This document shows, piece after piece, positions 7,811 through 17,581 of a DNA stretch of 64,000 nucleotides. Within the stretch, counting starts at the first letter, position 1. The number at the start of each line of letters is the position of its first letter. The position numbers were made by a program, and so were the translations under genes. A model generated the notes under the pieces. It made no database searches, was not told the DNA's origin, and was given only the letters and a program-made list of their open reading frames with translations. The DNA comes from UBA3478 sp049596955. Lineage in GTDB: Bacteria > Bacteroidota > Bacteroidia > Flavobacteriales > Flavobacteriaceae. The stretch lies in NCBI GenBank assembly GCA_049596955.1, contig JBMYMD010000006.1, forward strand, positions 42,240-106,239, given 5' to 3'.

Positions 7811-9052
7811 GTGCGATTTACAGTTTATACAATAATTACGTTTCTATTGGTGCACGCAAATCTGTGTGCCCAAGTAAAAATACTAAAAAGAGAATTCGTT
7901 CATTCTTCTAAGAAATTGGAGTATATCATTTACGACAATTCAAAGTCTGAACCTGTAAAGGATGTTATTCTCTATTTACACGGTGGTGGTCAAAGCGGAG
8001 AAGAACCGAAAATTCCAAGCATTTTAAACGAATCTTTTACACACCCCTATTTTTTTATTTTACCACATCTGAGTGAAAAAAGAGCATTTTGGAATAAAAC
8101 CATGGTGATGGAACTGCTAAACTCATTAGTCAAAGAATTTGAATTAAATCACGCAAAAATTCATTTGGCTGGTTTTAGTAGGGGTGGCAGTGCAGCTTGG
8201 GAATTGGCTATGGAACATCCTAATGTTTGGAGTTCTTTAACTGTTGCAAGCGCTCGAGCACCTCTTTCTATATACGCACATTGGATTCCAAAACAATTGC
8301 CTATAAACATATTTCACTCTCAAATTGATGAGAAAATGCCCTTTGTTGAGGTAGAAAAATTTGTTCGCACTTTAGAACAAAACAATCCTTATGTAACATT
8401 TAAAACTGAGAGTACTATGGGTCATGAATTAGGAGAGTTTGCATTTAACGACGCCTATTTTGATTCAATTGAACAGATAGAGTTTAAGGGTTTGAAGGAG
8501 AATGATTTCATTGATTTAGGTGAAGTCAGTCACCGTTTTGCCTATGATATGCGTTATGCCCAGTCTAATAATTTTTTAAAGCAGAAGGTATATCCTTGTG
8601 CGCGTTGTGTACTGAGAGTTAAAACGGCCAAAAAGTTAATAAAGGCGGCTGAGCTAATAAAACCACTTGGATATAAGATTTTGATTTTTGATTGTTACCG
8701 ACCTCAGTCTGTGCAGCATGAAATGTGGAACATACTACCGGACTCCAGATATGTAGCAAATCCCGAAAAGGGATCAATGCACAATAGAGGAGGAGCTGTT
8801 GATATTTCCTTAGTCACATTAGACGGAATAGCCTTAGATATGGGCACCGATTTTGACCATTTTGGTGAAAGGGCTCACAGAAATTACAAATACTTGACCA
8901 TGGAGCAACAAAAAAATCGTGAGATACTAGATAAGGCCATGTTTGAATCTGGATTTGAAGGCATATCAACTGAGTGGTGGCATTTTAATTTACCTGATGC
9001 CAGAACATCACCTTTGGCTAATTTTCAATTTCAATGCGATCAACCCGAATAG
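7811..9052 (+). CDS. Alpha/beta-hydrolase fused to VanX-like D-Ala-D-Ala dipeptidase
   Basis: This 413-residue protein has two enzymes in one chain. A signal peptide (about 1-20, ending NLCAQ) precedes an esterase-like alpha/beta-hydrolase with the oxyanion HGGG (57-60), nucleophile elbow GFSRG (Ser123), a candidate acid in QIDEKMP and His205 in MGHE. From about residue 235 an M15D VanX/DdpX-type domain follows: DCYRPQS (Arg297), SMHNRGGAVD (zinc ligands His324 and Asp331), and TEWWHFN (catalytic Glu388, zinc His391). The start is GTG: an in-frame stop lies two codons upstream and the signal peptide begins here. The product is probably periplasmic, combining ester or polyester hydrolysis with D,D-dipeptide cleavage; the joint role is unknown. 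Its 3-prime end overlaps the convergent methyltransferase gene by 35 bases. Confidence 0.88.
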   Translation: MRFTVYTIITFLLVHANLCAQVKILKREFVHSSKKLEYIIYDNSKSEPVKDVILYLHGGGQSGEEPKIPSILNESFTHPYFFILPHLSEKRAFWNKTMVMELLNSLVKEFELNHAKIHLAGFSRGGSAAWELAMEHPNVWSSLTVASARAPLSIYAHWIPKQLPINIFHSQIDEKMPFVEVEKFVRTLEQNNPYVTFKTESTMGHELGEFAFNDAYFDSIEQIEFKGLKENDFIDLGEVSHRFAYDMRYAQSNNFLKQKVYPCARCVLRVKTAKKLIKAAELIKPLGYKILIFDCYRPQSVQHEMWNILPDSRYVANPEKGSMHNRGGAVDISLVTLDGIALDMGTDFDHFGERAHRNYKYLTMEQQKNREILDKAMFESGFEGISTEWWHFNLPDARTSPLANFQFQCDQPE

Positions 9053-10244
9053 CTCGGATGACAATGGGTTCACTTTCTTGTGTAAAAAATAAGTATTCAT
9101 TTTTACCTTCTTTAATCTTGAACTGACGACGAATTTCGTGCACAGAAAGTTTGAAGTTTTTGCTGATGACATGAAAATGCCCACCTACTAAGAACTTCAT
9201 ATTGCGTTTGGAAAATGGAAAATGAGAAATAACTTTGAATCGTCGTCCTTCAAATAATACTCTATCTTCAGCAGCGGTATACAAATGGGTGTTGCGCTCT
9301 AAGGCAGCGCAATCAAATCGACTTGTAATTTGAGAAGAACATCGAGCTTTCATCATTCCTGGGTGAGGTTCAAAGAGAAAATCATTCAAGGGTGATATTG
9401 AAATTTCGTTTTTTTCGTTTTGAGTCTTATTGAATTTAAATTCTGACCATTGGAGACGATCTTTTCTATAGTGATGTATATGAATCTCAGGATTACTGTT
9501 TGATTTAGTTTTAGCATTGAAAAAAAGGATTTCTTTCAGTTCAAAATGCACAGTAATTAAATCTACTCGAAAGCAATGTGGAAGCATTCTAAGCGATTGA
9601 GAAATATCAACCATAGGAGAAGCCTTTATGAGAAATAAATCAGAGTTAGAACTTAATTGATTGTAATTCAGAATGCAGTCTGGTATGCAGTGATTTAACT
9701 CAATGAGTTGTTTTTGATGCTCATCCCTTCTGCTAGGATCTATATACAACACATCAAATGGTTGCGCTAAAAATTCAAAGGCTTTGGAGAGATGAAATGT
9801 TCTATTACTCAATTCAAAGCTTTTAGAATTGTGCTTTTGTAATTCCAACAATTCTTTGTTTGGTTCAACACTTACAAATCGTTCAAAAAGGGTGCTCATA
9901 AAATGAGCATCAACTCCAAAGCCAGAGGTTAAATCTGCCCCAATATTTGTTGAAATTCTCAGTTCTTTCACAAGCTCCTTCAAAAGATTTGATTTCTTTT
10001 GAGCTGTTAATTCTGAAGAACTTTGAGCTAAATTACTTTTGGGTGGATAGATTATATTCAGTTTTGAATACCAAGAAGGTAATTTGTGTTGAATATGAGC
10101 TCTTCTCTCTATTTGAGCTGCGAGTTCTGAATTTGAAATCGCATCAAACAGCGGCTTTCCGAAGTGCAAAGCATCAATATTTTTCGGGTTGAATTCAAAA
10201 ATAAATTGCTGAATTTCTGTATTTGAGAATAAAGGGTGCTGCAA
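9018..10244 (-). CDS. Class I SAM-dependent methyltransferase with THUMP-like domain (PG_1098 type)
   Basis: This 408-residue protein is of a type widespread in Bacteroidota. A Rossmann methyltransferase core is seen in ADLTSGFGVDAHFMS (SAM-binding motif I), FVSVEPNKEL (acidic end of strand 2) and VLYIDPSRRDEH (motif IV DPxRR). The C-terminal part matches the THUMP-like, ferredoxin-like region of these proteins (about 300-400, containing HVISKNFKLSVHEIRRQFKI). THUMP domains bind RNA, so an rRNA or tRNA methyltransferase role is inferred; the modified base is not established. It directly follows the AI-2E family permease gene (adjacent bases) in a minus-strand run with rsmE and tsaD. Confidence 0.88.
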   Translation of the reverse strand: MQHPLFSNTEIQQFIFEFNPKNIDALHFGKPLFDAISNSELAAQIERRAHIQHKLPSWYSKLNIIYPPKSNLAQSSSELTAQKKSNLLKELVKELRISTNIGADLTSGFGVDAHFMSTLFERFVSVEPNKELLELQKHNSKSFELSNRTFHLSKAFEFLAQPFDVLYIDPSRRDEHQKQLIELNHCIPDCILNYNQLSSNSDLFLIKASPMVDISQSLRMLPHCFRVDLITVHFELKEILFFNAKTKSNSNPEIHIHHYRKDRLQWSEFKFNKTQNEKNEISISPLNDFLFEPHPGMMKARCSSQITSRFDCAALERNTHLYTAAEDRVLFEGRRFKVISHFPFSKRNMKFLVGGHFHVISKNFKLSVHEIRRQFKIKEGKNEYLFFTQESEPIVIRAIRVDRIEIEN

Positions 10245-11354
10245 TTACTGAGTGATTTTTTGAATCAAAGGGTGATCTGCATACAAATAGGAAAGAATTA
10301 TTCTTATTGAGGTATATGCTGGTACCGCCACAATCATTCCTACAATTCCTAACAGCAATCCAGAAATTAAAATCACCAAGAAAATTTCGACCGGATGTGC
10401 CTTGACACTTTTAGAAAAAATGAAAGGCTGAGAAATAAAATTGTCAACCAATTGCCCGATTACAACTCCAGACATCACATACATCAATTTTTGTGTGATG
10501 ACCGTATTAAATTCTGGCCCTATATAGTTCGTTAAGGTTAAAATGGCCATAATGATAGCTCCTATGATTGGTCCTAAGTAGGGAATAATATTGAATAAAG
10601 AGCACAGAAATGCTATCAACAAAGCATTTTCAATACCTCCTTTGACCAGAGCCAGGGTGTAAATACAAAACAAAATAGAGATTTGAAGTACAATTCCAGA
10701 AAAATAACGTGTCAACATTTTTCTGATTTTGGTTAGAGAAGCAACGATTTGCCCCTCCTTTTGATCAGGGACAAAACGCAGAATTCCATTTTGCGCTAGA
10801 TTCTGTTCTTTCAGAAAGAAAAAAGCCAAGAAAAGTACTGAAAACGTACCTATACTAAATGCTCCTAAAAACTGAAAAACAGAGGAGAGTACATTGGGAA
10901 TCACATTCAAATCAAAGGTGTCCAAAAACCATTTTTCAAAATTAGATTCTTGTAAATATTGAAATAGTTGAGGAATATGACTTTGAGTATAGTCTAATAA
11001 TTGAACATACAAACTATTGAGATCTGACTCTAATTGTCCAATGTCAAGAAGCGAAAGATTCTTGCCTTGAGTAATAAAGACAGGTATAAAAAGGGACAAA
11101 AGACCAAAAAATAAAAAACTAAGAATTCCTAAACTTAAAACAGCCGCAAGAGAATTAGGGACGTATTTGATTTTCTTTAAACGTCTCATCAAAGGATTAC
11201 CTAAAAGGGCAATGATACTAGCCACTACTATGTACGCTATAATTTGACGAATACTATAGAGAAAATAGGCCAGAAGAAAGATTCCGAGTAAAATCAATAC
11301 TGCTCTTACAATTCCTTTGGATATATCCGTAGAGTCTAAGGGTGTATTTCCCAT
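10245..11354 (-). CDS. AI-2E family transporter (PerM/YdgG-like permease)
   Basis: This 369-residue polytopic membrane protein is of the AI-2E exporter (PF01594) family. It has paired helices at the N-terminus (IVRAVLILLGIFLLAYFLYSI and the following segment), a central soluble part with an amphipathic region (about 95-160), and a C-terminal cluster of helices including CSLFNIIPYLGPIIGAI and GVVIGQLVDNFISQPFIFSKSVKAHP, both conserved in the family. Members move diverse substrates or ions; the name does not prove autoinducer export. It sits four bases after rsmE and abuts the methyltransferase gene, consistent with one transcript. Confidence 0.93.
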   Translation of the reverse strand: MGNTPLDSTDISKGIVRAVLILLGIFLLAYFLYSIRQIIAYIVVASIIALLGNPLMRRLKKIKYVPNSLAAVLSLGILSFLFFGLLSLFIPVFITQGKNLSLLDIGQLESDLNSLYVQLLDYTQSHIPQLFQYLQESNFEKWFLDTFDLNVIPNVLSSVFQFLGAFSIGTFSVLFLAFFFLKEQNLAQNGILRFVPDQKEGQIVASLTKIRKMLTRYFSGIVLQISILFCIYTLALVKGGIENALLIAFLCSLFNIIPYLGPIIGAIIMAILTLTNYIGPEFNTVITQKLMYVMSGVVIGQLVDNFISQPFIFSKSVKAHPVEIFLVILISGLLLGIVGMIVAVPAYTSIRIILSYLYADHPLIQKITQ

Positions 11355-11358
11355 ATTA

Positions 11359-12072
11359 CTATTGCTTTAAATTGGCCAGGTGTACTCTGCTTAATGCACT
11401 AATGGCAGCAGTTTCAACCCGCAGTCGCTGTTGACCTAAAGATACCGATTTAATGTTATGTTGCATAAATAAGTTTCGCTCTCTTGTTGAAAAATCACCT
11501 TCGGGGCCAATAATAATTAGTGTGGCTTTTTCAGGTACGATGTGATGAAAAAAGTCATTGCGCGTAGAGGCAAGGCAATCACCATAATACGCATGATCGC
11601 ATGTGTTTTTCTTCAAAAAATCGTCAAGACTTACGGGTTCGTTGATTTGAGGTAAAAATGCTTGCATGGATTGCTTGAAACCACTGAGTATAATTCGGTT
11701 CAAACGTTCCATTTTTAAGTGGCGTCTTTCTGAATGATCACAAATTATGGGACTTACGCAAGCTATCCCTAATTCTACTGCCTTTTCAAGAAACCATTCA
11801 AATCGATCAATACTTTTGGTGGGCGCTATGGCGATGTGTGTACTGTAATTGGAGGGAGCACGCTGTATACATTCTAAAAGCTGGACACTGCATTTTTTTA
11901 AAGATACTTCTGTGATTTGAGCTTTAAAAACTAAACCCTGTCCGTTATTAAGAACAATTTCATCGCCTTTTTGATGCCTTAATACCTTTAAAATATGTTT
12001 GCTTTCAGAACTGTCAAATTCAAAAGTTTGGTCAGTGGCAACTGTATTTGGGGCATAGAATTGTTGTTCCAT
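11359..12072 (-). CDS. rsmE: 16S rRNA (uracil(1498)-N(3))-methyltransferase
   Basis: This 237-residue SPOUT-class enzyme methylates N3 of U1498 in 16S rRNA. The N-terminal PUA-like part (HILKVLRHQKGDEIVL) is followed by the trefoil-knot SAM site IIGPEGDFSTRE and SLGQQRLRVETAAISALS, both diagnostic. Length and motif order are normal for RsmE. It lies nine bases downstream of tsaD on the same strand and four bases before the permease gene, so it is probably cotranscribed with tsaD. Confidence 0.96.
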   Translation of the reverse strand: MEQQFYAPNTVATDQTFEFDSSESKHILKVLRHQKGDEIVLNNGQGLVFKAQITEVSLKKCSVQLLECIQRAPSNYSTHIAIAPTKSIDRFEWFLEKAVELGIACVSPIICDHSERRHLKMERLNRIILSGFKQSMQAFLPQINEPVSLDDFLKKNTCDHAYYGDCLASTRNDFFHHIVPEKATLIIIGPEGDFSTRERNLFMQHNIKSVSLGQQRLRVETAAISALSRVHLANLKQ

Positions 12073-12081
12073 ACGACAAGA

Positions 12082-13110
12082 TTATAGCGATTCGAATTTA
12101 AAGCGAGCGTTAGCGCTAACCGCATTAGAAGTAAAGTGTTCTTTTTGGTATTTGAAATAAGCTGCAATTCCGATCATAGCGGCATTATCTGTGCAAAATT
12201 CAAATTTGGGTATATGCACGTTAATACCGCGTGAGTTTTTGAAATTGAGTACAGCCGATCTAATGGCTGAGTTGGCAGCGACACCACCTCCAATTGCAAG
12301 AGCCTTAACAGGATGACGGTCTAAGGCCATCTCAACTTTTTGCATTAAAATAGAAACAATTGTCGATTGCACGCTAGCGCAAATGTCATTCATATGTGCA
12401 CTTACAAAAGTGTTGTCTCTATTTGTCTCTCTGTTGATAAAATTCAAAATATTTGTCTTTAATCCGCTAAAACTAAAATTTAAACCGTCAACCTTAGGTA
12501 TCGGAAAGGTAAATCTCGTAGCATTACCCTCCTTTGCATATTTGTCAATTAAAGGACCGCCAGGGTAGGTGAGACCCAAAATTTTTGCTGTTTTGTCAAA
12601 AGCTTCACCTACTGCATCGTCTAAGGTTTCACCTAATATTTTCATATCAAAATAATCCTCCACTAGCACTAATTGGGTATGACCACCGCTAATTGTAAGG
12701 GCCAAAAAAGGAAACTCAGGCAGCTGCATTTGCTCATCGTCAATAAAGTGAGCCAAAATGTGGGCTTGCATGTGATTTACTTCAATTAATGGTACCTTTA
12801 AACTCATGGATAAGGATTTTGCGAAGGATGTTCCCACTAAAAGTGATCCTAGTAATCCTGGACCTCTAGTAAAAGCAACTGCTGAGAGTTCTTTTTTATC
12901 GATATTTGCTTCTTCTAAGGCTACTGAGACTACAGGTATAATATTTTGTTGATGTGCCCTAGAGGCCAACTCAGGAACAACACCACCATATTTTTGGTGT
13001 ATTTTTTGGGAAGCCACAATATTACTCAGAACTTTGTTTCCGCGTAAAACGGCAGCAGAGGTATCGTCGCATGAAGATTCAATCGCTAAAATAAGAGGTT
13101 CAACTGGCAT
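12082..13110 (-). CDS. tsaD: tRNA N6-adenosine threonylcarbamoyltransferase TsaD
   Basis: This 342-residue ASKHA-fold protein is the catalytic subunit that transfers threonylcarbamoyl to A37 of ANN-decoding tRNAs. Visible landmarks are AIESSCDDTSAAV at the N-terminus, the metal-binding HMQAH (His113, His117), ALTISGGHTQLV, DDAVGEAFDKTAK, and the late GGGVAANSAIR and CTDNAAMIG. Full length with no changes at key residues. TsaB, TsaC and TsaE are not in this window. The start codon is five bases from the divergent tamB start, so its promoter must overlap tamB coding sequence; a good candidate is annotated at 13127-13157. Confidence 0.97.
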   Translation of the reverse strand: MPVEPLILAIESSCDDTSAAVLRGNKVLSNIVASQKIHQKYGGVVPELASRAHQQNIIPVVSVALEEANIDKKELSAVAFTRGPGLLGSLLVGTSFAKSLSMSLKVPLIEVNHMQAHILAHFIDDEQMQLPEFPFLALTISGGHTQLVLVEDYFDMKILGETLDDAVGEAFDKTAKILGLTYPGGPLIDKYAKEGNATRFTFPIPKVDGLNFSFSGLKTNILNFINRETNRDNTFVSAHMNDICASVQSTIVSILMQKVEMALDRHPVKALAIGGGVAANSAIRSAVLNFKNSRGINVHIPKFEFCTDNAAMIGIAAYFKYQKEHFTSNAVSANARFKFESL

Positions 13111-13115
13111 ACAAA

Positions 13116-16100
13116 ATGAGTTTGGACAAAGATAAAGGCAATAGTAGTATTAAAAAATACATCAGTACAAGCATAAAAATAATGCTTGTCATACTCGTAA
13201 TACTCATTGTAACTACAGGTATAGCACTTATACCTTCCATCCAAACCGGCATTACTTCATCAATTATTAAAAAAGTCAACAAGCAATACGGAATTGAAGT
13301 AGTCTTAGGAAGAACTCAAATTATACCAATTCAGCTAAAAACACAGTTGGGTCAATTGTTAATTTTAGATCATAAAAAAGATACCCTTTTTTATATTGAA
13401 GAAGTCTCAACATCTATCGCTGAATTAAGTGCGCTATTAGAGGGAAGAATTAATATGAGCAACTATAAACTTGATGGAGCAGAGGCTAACATTGTCATTT
13501 ATCCTCAAGATTCTTCGAGTAATTTAGACATTTGGTTGGCTAAAATTAAAAGACCCACAAAAACAAATGACTTTCGTTTTGAAGCTCAAACTGTTCTGGC
13601 AGAAAATTTAAAACTTCGCTACAAGGATTCAGTCACAAGCAGAAAGATATTTCTCGAACGTTTGGAACTCAATAATCTGTCAATTGAGAACAAAAACCTT
13701 TATGCAGAATACGTCTCCCTCGACAATGGGTTATTTGACGATTTCAACCTCATGTCGTCAACATTTAAGATGGTATTTGAAGAAGACGATTTACTTATTT
13801 CGAATTTATATTTGAGAAGTACTTTATCTGAGATTTCTATAAATGAGTTGCAATTTCAGGACTTTTCGAATGTTGAAGAGCGAACAAAAATCAATTTTGA
13901 CATTGCACCTTCTTTTGTCACTTTTGAAGAGTTTGAAAGTTTAATACCCAATTCGACTTTATTGCGCTTACAAAATTCTTTATTCTTTGAAGGTAAAGGA
14001 CTGTACGATGACGGTCAAATAAACGCTGCAAAAACAAAAATTCAATATTTAGACTCTTATTTCGAAGGTGCTTTGTATGTAGAAGAAATCAATAATAAAA
14101 AGAGTGATTTTTTCTTTGTCTCAAAAGACACAAACTTAAAGCCTTTAGAATTGAGTGAGTTCATAGAATTGAATGCACAGTGGAGTTCATATCTGAATTC
14201 TTTTTCATCGCTTAGATGGGAAGGTTTAATTCAAAGAGAAGAAAACAATTTTGTAGTTGAATCTATTGTTGATACAAATCAAGGCACTTTATTTTCAGAT
14301 TTAAAATACAATGAAGAATCTGAAACATTTAATGGTCTTCTTTCATCAGATGAATTTAATTTCGGTATTCTTTTTAAAGAATTACCTCAAATTCCAACCT
14401 CACTCGACTTGGAATTTACAGGCCAAAGTTTTGAGCTTGATAAATTAAAGGCACAATTAGAAGGTGGAATCTGCACCGTGTCTGTTAGAAATAAGACTTT
14501 TGAGGATATTGAATTTTCAGGCTACTTCAGTGATAAATTATTCAACGGTTTAGTTTACAGCAGTCAGGAAGATTTTTCATTTGACATAAGCGGATCGGTT
14601 GATTTTTCCTTGCCTGTTTACAATTACAACATCAACTTTTTGCTGAAAAGGTTTCGCCTGTTCAAGTTTGGTATTGGAAATGATGAATTATCAAATCTAA
14701 ATTTCAATTTAAACCTCAATCTTGACGGTAATTATTTTAGCGAATTAGAAGGAGTGCTACAATTCAACGATGGTCGTTATGCTGATCGAGATAATTATCT
14801 TGAATTTAAGGATTTGGTGGTCAACACTAGCAGATCTGATGATGATTTTAGATTATTCGAATTTGTGTCAGACGATTTGGTCTCAGGTGTTGTCAAAAGC
14901 GATATCGAATGGACATACATCGATGAATATTTCAACCGGGTAAAAAATAGAATTTTAGGCGTAGTTGAGCCTATCAGTACGGCTAATCAAAACAACGCTC
15001 TGATTTTTGATTTGGATTTAAAAAGTAAAATAGCTGCTCTCTTAAATCCAAATTTTAAACTTTCTGAAAACTCAAGCCTTAAAGGAAATTTTAATCTAAG
15101 AGATTCATTGACCCAATTATCCATAAATACACCTTTGCTGACCTTTCAAAATTATGAGATTCACAATTTGATAGGAGATTTGAATAACAATAGCGAACAA
15201 GTAGGTTTGACCTTTGCCATTGACTCTGTTAAATCATCACTCATCAATTTAAGAGAATTAACATTTGATGCTTTTGAGCAACAGGATTCGATTCTCTCCA
15301 CACTAAAGTTTAAAAGTTCTAGATCAAATAGCAATGTTTTTGAACTGAATTTAAGTCAACCCATTAACTCAAGTCAAGAAACCATTGACATCTATATCAA
15401 ACCTTCTCAATTGGGACTAAAGGGAAAAACTTGGAAGTTAAATACAGCCAATGCATTAGATCACAAATTGTCTTATAATCCAAAAGAACAACGCTTAAAA
15501 ATCAATCAAATCGAACTCGCAAATGACGACGGAGATCGCATTCAAATCAATGCTCCGTACATCGCTGACACTGAAAAGCAAATTGATTTAAATTTCAAAG
15601 GTGTTCAATTGTTCAAGGTAACTCCAGACATTCGTAATCTAGAGTTAGATGGCGTACTCGACGGCTTTATGACCATCAATCAAATCAACGGTCAATACAT
15701 ACCAAGTACTAGTCTGGAAATCGAAGACTTAAGCGTCAACCAAGAAGTTGTTGGAGATGCCCAAATGGTTATTGCCGGAAACAGAGATCTGAGTTCTTTT
15801 GAGGTAGCCTCATGGATTGAAGGCGAACAAAAGACTTTACTGAATATTCAGGGAAATATTGAACAAGACGAAGATGAGAGGTATATCTATAAATTAAATG
15901 CAGAATTAGATGATTTTGGTATTGCTCCATTTTCTCCTCTTGGGAAACAGACATTACACAGATTAAGAGGGGGATTAACAGGGGATATTGATGTGAGTGG
16001 TAGTCTTGAAAAACCTATGTTAAATGGTCTTCTAAGGCTCAACAATGGAGGAATGGCTTTTCAGTATCTCAATACGGATTATCGAATATCAGATCAGGCT

Positions 16101-17474
16101 ATAATTCAAATTGAAAATCAAAATTTTGACTTTATAAATTTTGATTTTAGAGATCGTATTTACGATACGTCTGCCAATATATCAGGGCGTATTTCACATG
16201 AAAATTTTAAAATCTGGAATCTTGACCTTGAGGTAGATACCAATTTTAATCGATTCCTTATTCTCAATACAGATAATCAGCCCAATTCCTTGTATTACGG
16301 AACAGGATTTGTTTTGGGCAAAGGATATATTAAAGGCCTTTCTACTCAATTAAATATTGAATTTAACGGAGCCTCTGCACAAGGCACTAGTTTAAAAATC
16401 CCTTTGGGTGATGCAGAATCTGAATCTGACTATTCTTTCATCAATTTTGTGGGAGACAAGACAATTGAGCAAATGAAGAATGAGAAGGTTTTAAAGACCT
16501 ATCGTGGGTTAGAACTCAATTTTGATATAGAAGTAACTGATCAAGCGGAGGTGGAAATTGTAATCGACCCTAGAAGCGGGAGTTCATTAAAGGGTAGTGG
16601 CGAAGGGCTATTACTTATGGAAATAAACACCGATGGTAAATTTAATATGTATGGTGAGTTTGTTGCAGTAGAAGGCTTTTACAATTATAAATTCGGAGGC
16701 CTCATTGACAAGAGGTTTAAACTTCAACCCGGAGGCACATTGCTCTGGGACGGAGATCCACTTGCTGCACAACTCCAGATGGACGCTGTTTATTCATTAA
16801 ATGCAAATCCTTCACCTATATTAGAAAGTACTTCCTTTTCAGGAAGAATTCCAACAGAGGTCCTCGTGCGTTTAGACGGGGAGTTAGAAGCGCCTAATAT
16901 TAACTTTGACATTGCTTTTCCCAATACCTCTTCAGTTATTCAATCCGAATTGCAATACCGTTTACAAGACCCAACGATCCGTGAGCGAAACGCATTCTTT
17001 TTACTTGCGCAGGGAACTTTCGTCAACGATCAGATTGGAATAAACCAACAGGCACTAACAGGAAATTTGTTTCAAACTGCATCTGGCTTATTAGATCAAG
17101 TGCTTGGAGAGAGCGAAACCTTTGATTTGGGATTGTCCTATGAGCAAGGCTTTTTAGACCCCACAGCTGACGTTCAAATTGAAAATCGAATAGGGGTAAC
17201 GGTGAGTACACAAATCTCTGACCGAATTTTAATAAACGGTAAGGTTGGAGTTCCAGTCGGTGGAGTTTCAGAAACCGTCATCGCAGGTGATCTTGAAATT
17301 CAGATTATACTCAATGATGAAGGAACTCTTAGTGCAAAAATATTCAATCGCGAGAATGAAATTAGACAATTTTTAGCCGAACAGCAGGGGTATACTCAAG
17401 GAGTCGGTTTATCATATCAGGTAGATTTTGATAATTTTAAAAGCCTTTTAATGAAAATCATTCAAAAAGAGTAA
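13116..17474 (+). CDS. tamB: Translocation/assembly module protein TamB
   Basis: This 1452-residue protein has one N-terminal membrane anchor (about 20-42, IKIMLVILVILIVTTGIALI) and a very long beta-rich AsmA/TamB-type periplasmic domain. The C-terminal DUF490 region holds FNMYGEFVAVEGFYNYKFGG and GGTLLWDGDPLAAQLQM near 1170-1220 and ends LSYQVDFDNFKSLLMKI. TamB-like proteins bridge inner and outer membranes, helping outer-membrane protein assembly and/or lipid transport; a BamA-family TamA partner is not in the window. Length is normal for Flavobacteria. It is divergent from tsaD with a five-base gap, so its own promoter probably lies inside tsaD; I found no clear TAnnTTTG box there. Confidence 0.93.
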   Translation: MSLDKDKGNSSIKKYISTSIKIMLVILVILIVTTGIALIPSIQTGITSSIIKKVNKQYGIEVVLGRTQIIPIQLKTQLGQLLILDHKKDTLFYIEEVSTSIAELSALLEGRINMSNYKLDGAEANIVIYPQDSSSNLDIWLAKIKRPTKTNDFRFEAQTVLAENLKLRYKDSVTSRKIFLERLELNNLSIENKNLYAEYVSLDNGLFDDFNLMSSTFKMVFEEDDLLISNLYLRSTLSEISINELQFQDFSNVEERTKINFDIAPSFVTFEEFESLIPNSTLLRLQNSLFFEGKGLYDDGQINAAKTKIQYLDSYFEGALYVEEINNKKSDFFFVSKDTNLKPLELSEFIELNAQWSSYLNSFSSLRWEGLIQREENNFVVESIVDTNQGTLFSDLKYNEESETFNGLLSSDEFNFGILFKELPQIPTSLDLEFTGQSFELDKLKAQLEGGICTVSVRNKTFEDIEFSGYFSDKLFNGLVYSSQEDFSFDISGSVDFSLPVYNYNINFLLKRFRLFKFGIGNDELSNLNFNLNLNLDGNYFSELEGVLQFNDGRYADRDNYLEFKDLVVNTSRSDDDFRLFEFVSDDLVSGVVKSDIEWTYIDEYFNRVKNRILGVVEPISTANQNNALIFDLDLKSKIAALLNPNFKLSENSSLKGNFNLRDSLTQLSINTPLLTFQNYEIHNLIGDLNNNSEQVGLTFAIDSVKSSLINLRELTFDAFEQQDSILSTLKFKSSRSNSNVFELNLSQPINSSQETIDIYIKPSQLGLKGKTWKLNTANALDHKLSYNPKEQRLKINQIELANDDGDRIQINAPYIADTEKQIDLNFKGVQLFKVTPDIRNLELDGVLDGFMTINQINGQYIPSTSLEIEDLSVNQEVVGDAQMVIAGNRDLSSFEVASWIEGEQKTLLNIQGNIEQDEDERYIYKLNAELDDFGIAPFSPLGKQTLHRLRGGLTGDIDVSGSLEKPMLNGLLRLNNGGMAFQYLNTDYRISDQAIIQIENQNFDFINFDFRDRIYDTSANISGRISHENFKIWNLDLEVDTNFNRFLILNTDNQPNSLYYGTGFVLGKGYIKGLSTQLNIEFNGASAQGTSLKIPLGDAESESDYSFINFVGDKTIEQMKNEKVLKTYRGLELNFDIEVTDQAEVEIVIDPRSGSSLKGSGEGLLLMEINTDGKFNMYGEFVAVEGFYNYKFGGLIDKRFKLQPGGTLLWDGDPLAAQLQMDAVYSLNANPSPILESTSFSGRIPTEVLVRLDGELEAPNINFDIAFPNTSSVIQSELQYRLQDPTIRERNAFFLLAQGTFVNDQIGINQQALTGNLFQTASGLLDQVLGESETFDLGLSYEQGFLDPTADVQIENRIGVTVSTQISDRILINGKVGVPVGGVSETVIAGDLEIQIILNDEGTLSAKIFNRENEIRQFLAEQQGYTQGVGLSYQVDFDNFKSLLMKIIQKE
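13127..13157 (-). promoter_or_regulatory. Putative tsaD promoter inside the start of tamB
   Basis: On the minus strand TATCTTTG (13127-13134) is an exact match to the Bacteroidota -7 consensus TAnnTTTG. A TTTT element (13154-13157) lies 19 bases upstream, near the expected -33 TTTG. The start codon of tsaD is 16 bases downstream of the -7 box, which would leave a leader of roughly ten bases. The box is made of codons 4-7 of tamB. Call made by eye from the consensus. Confidence 0.5.
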
Positions 17475-17581
17475 GATGATTTTAAAGAAATAGTTATTTC
17501 TGCGCTCTTTTTTCTGAAATACGTAAATCAAGAGTGTTATATAAGTTTAGTTTATTAGTTTTGAGCACTTTTTGAAATAGA

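Noticed and set aside
17488..17515. Possible terminator after tamB (AGAAAT/ATTTCT)
   Set aside because: Six AT-only pairs and a T run separated by several bases; too weak to call.
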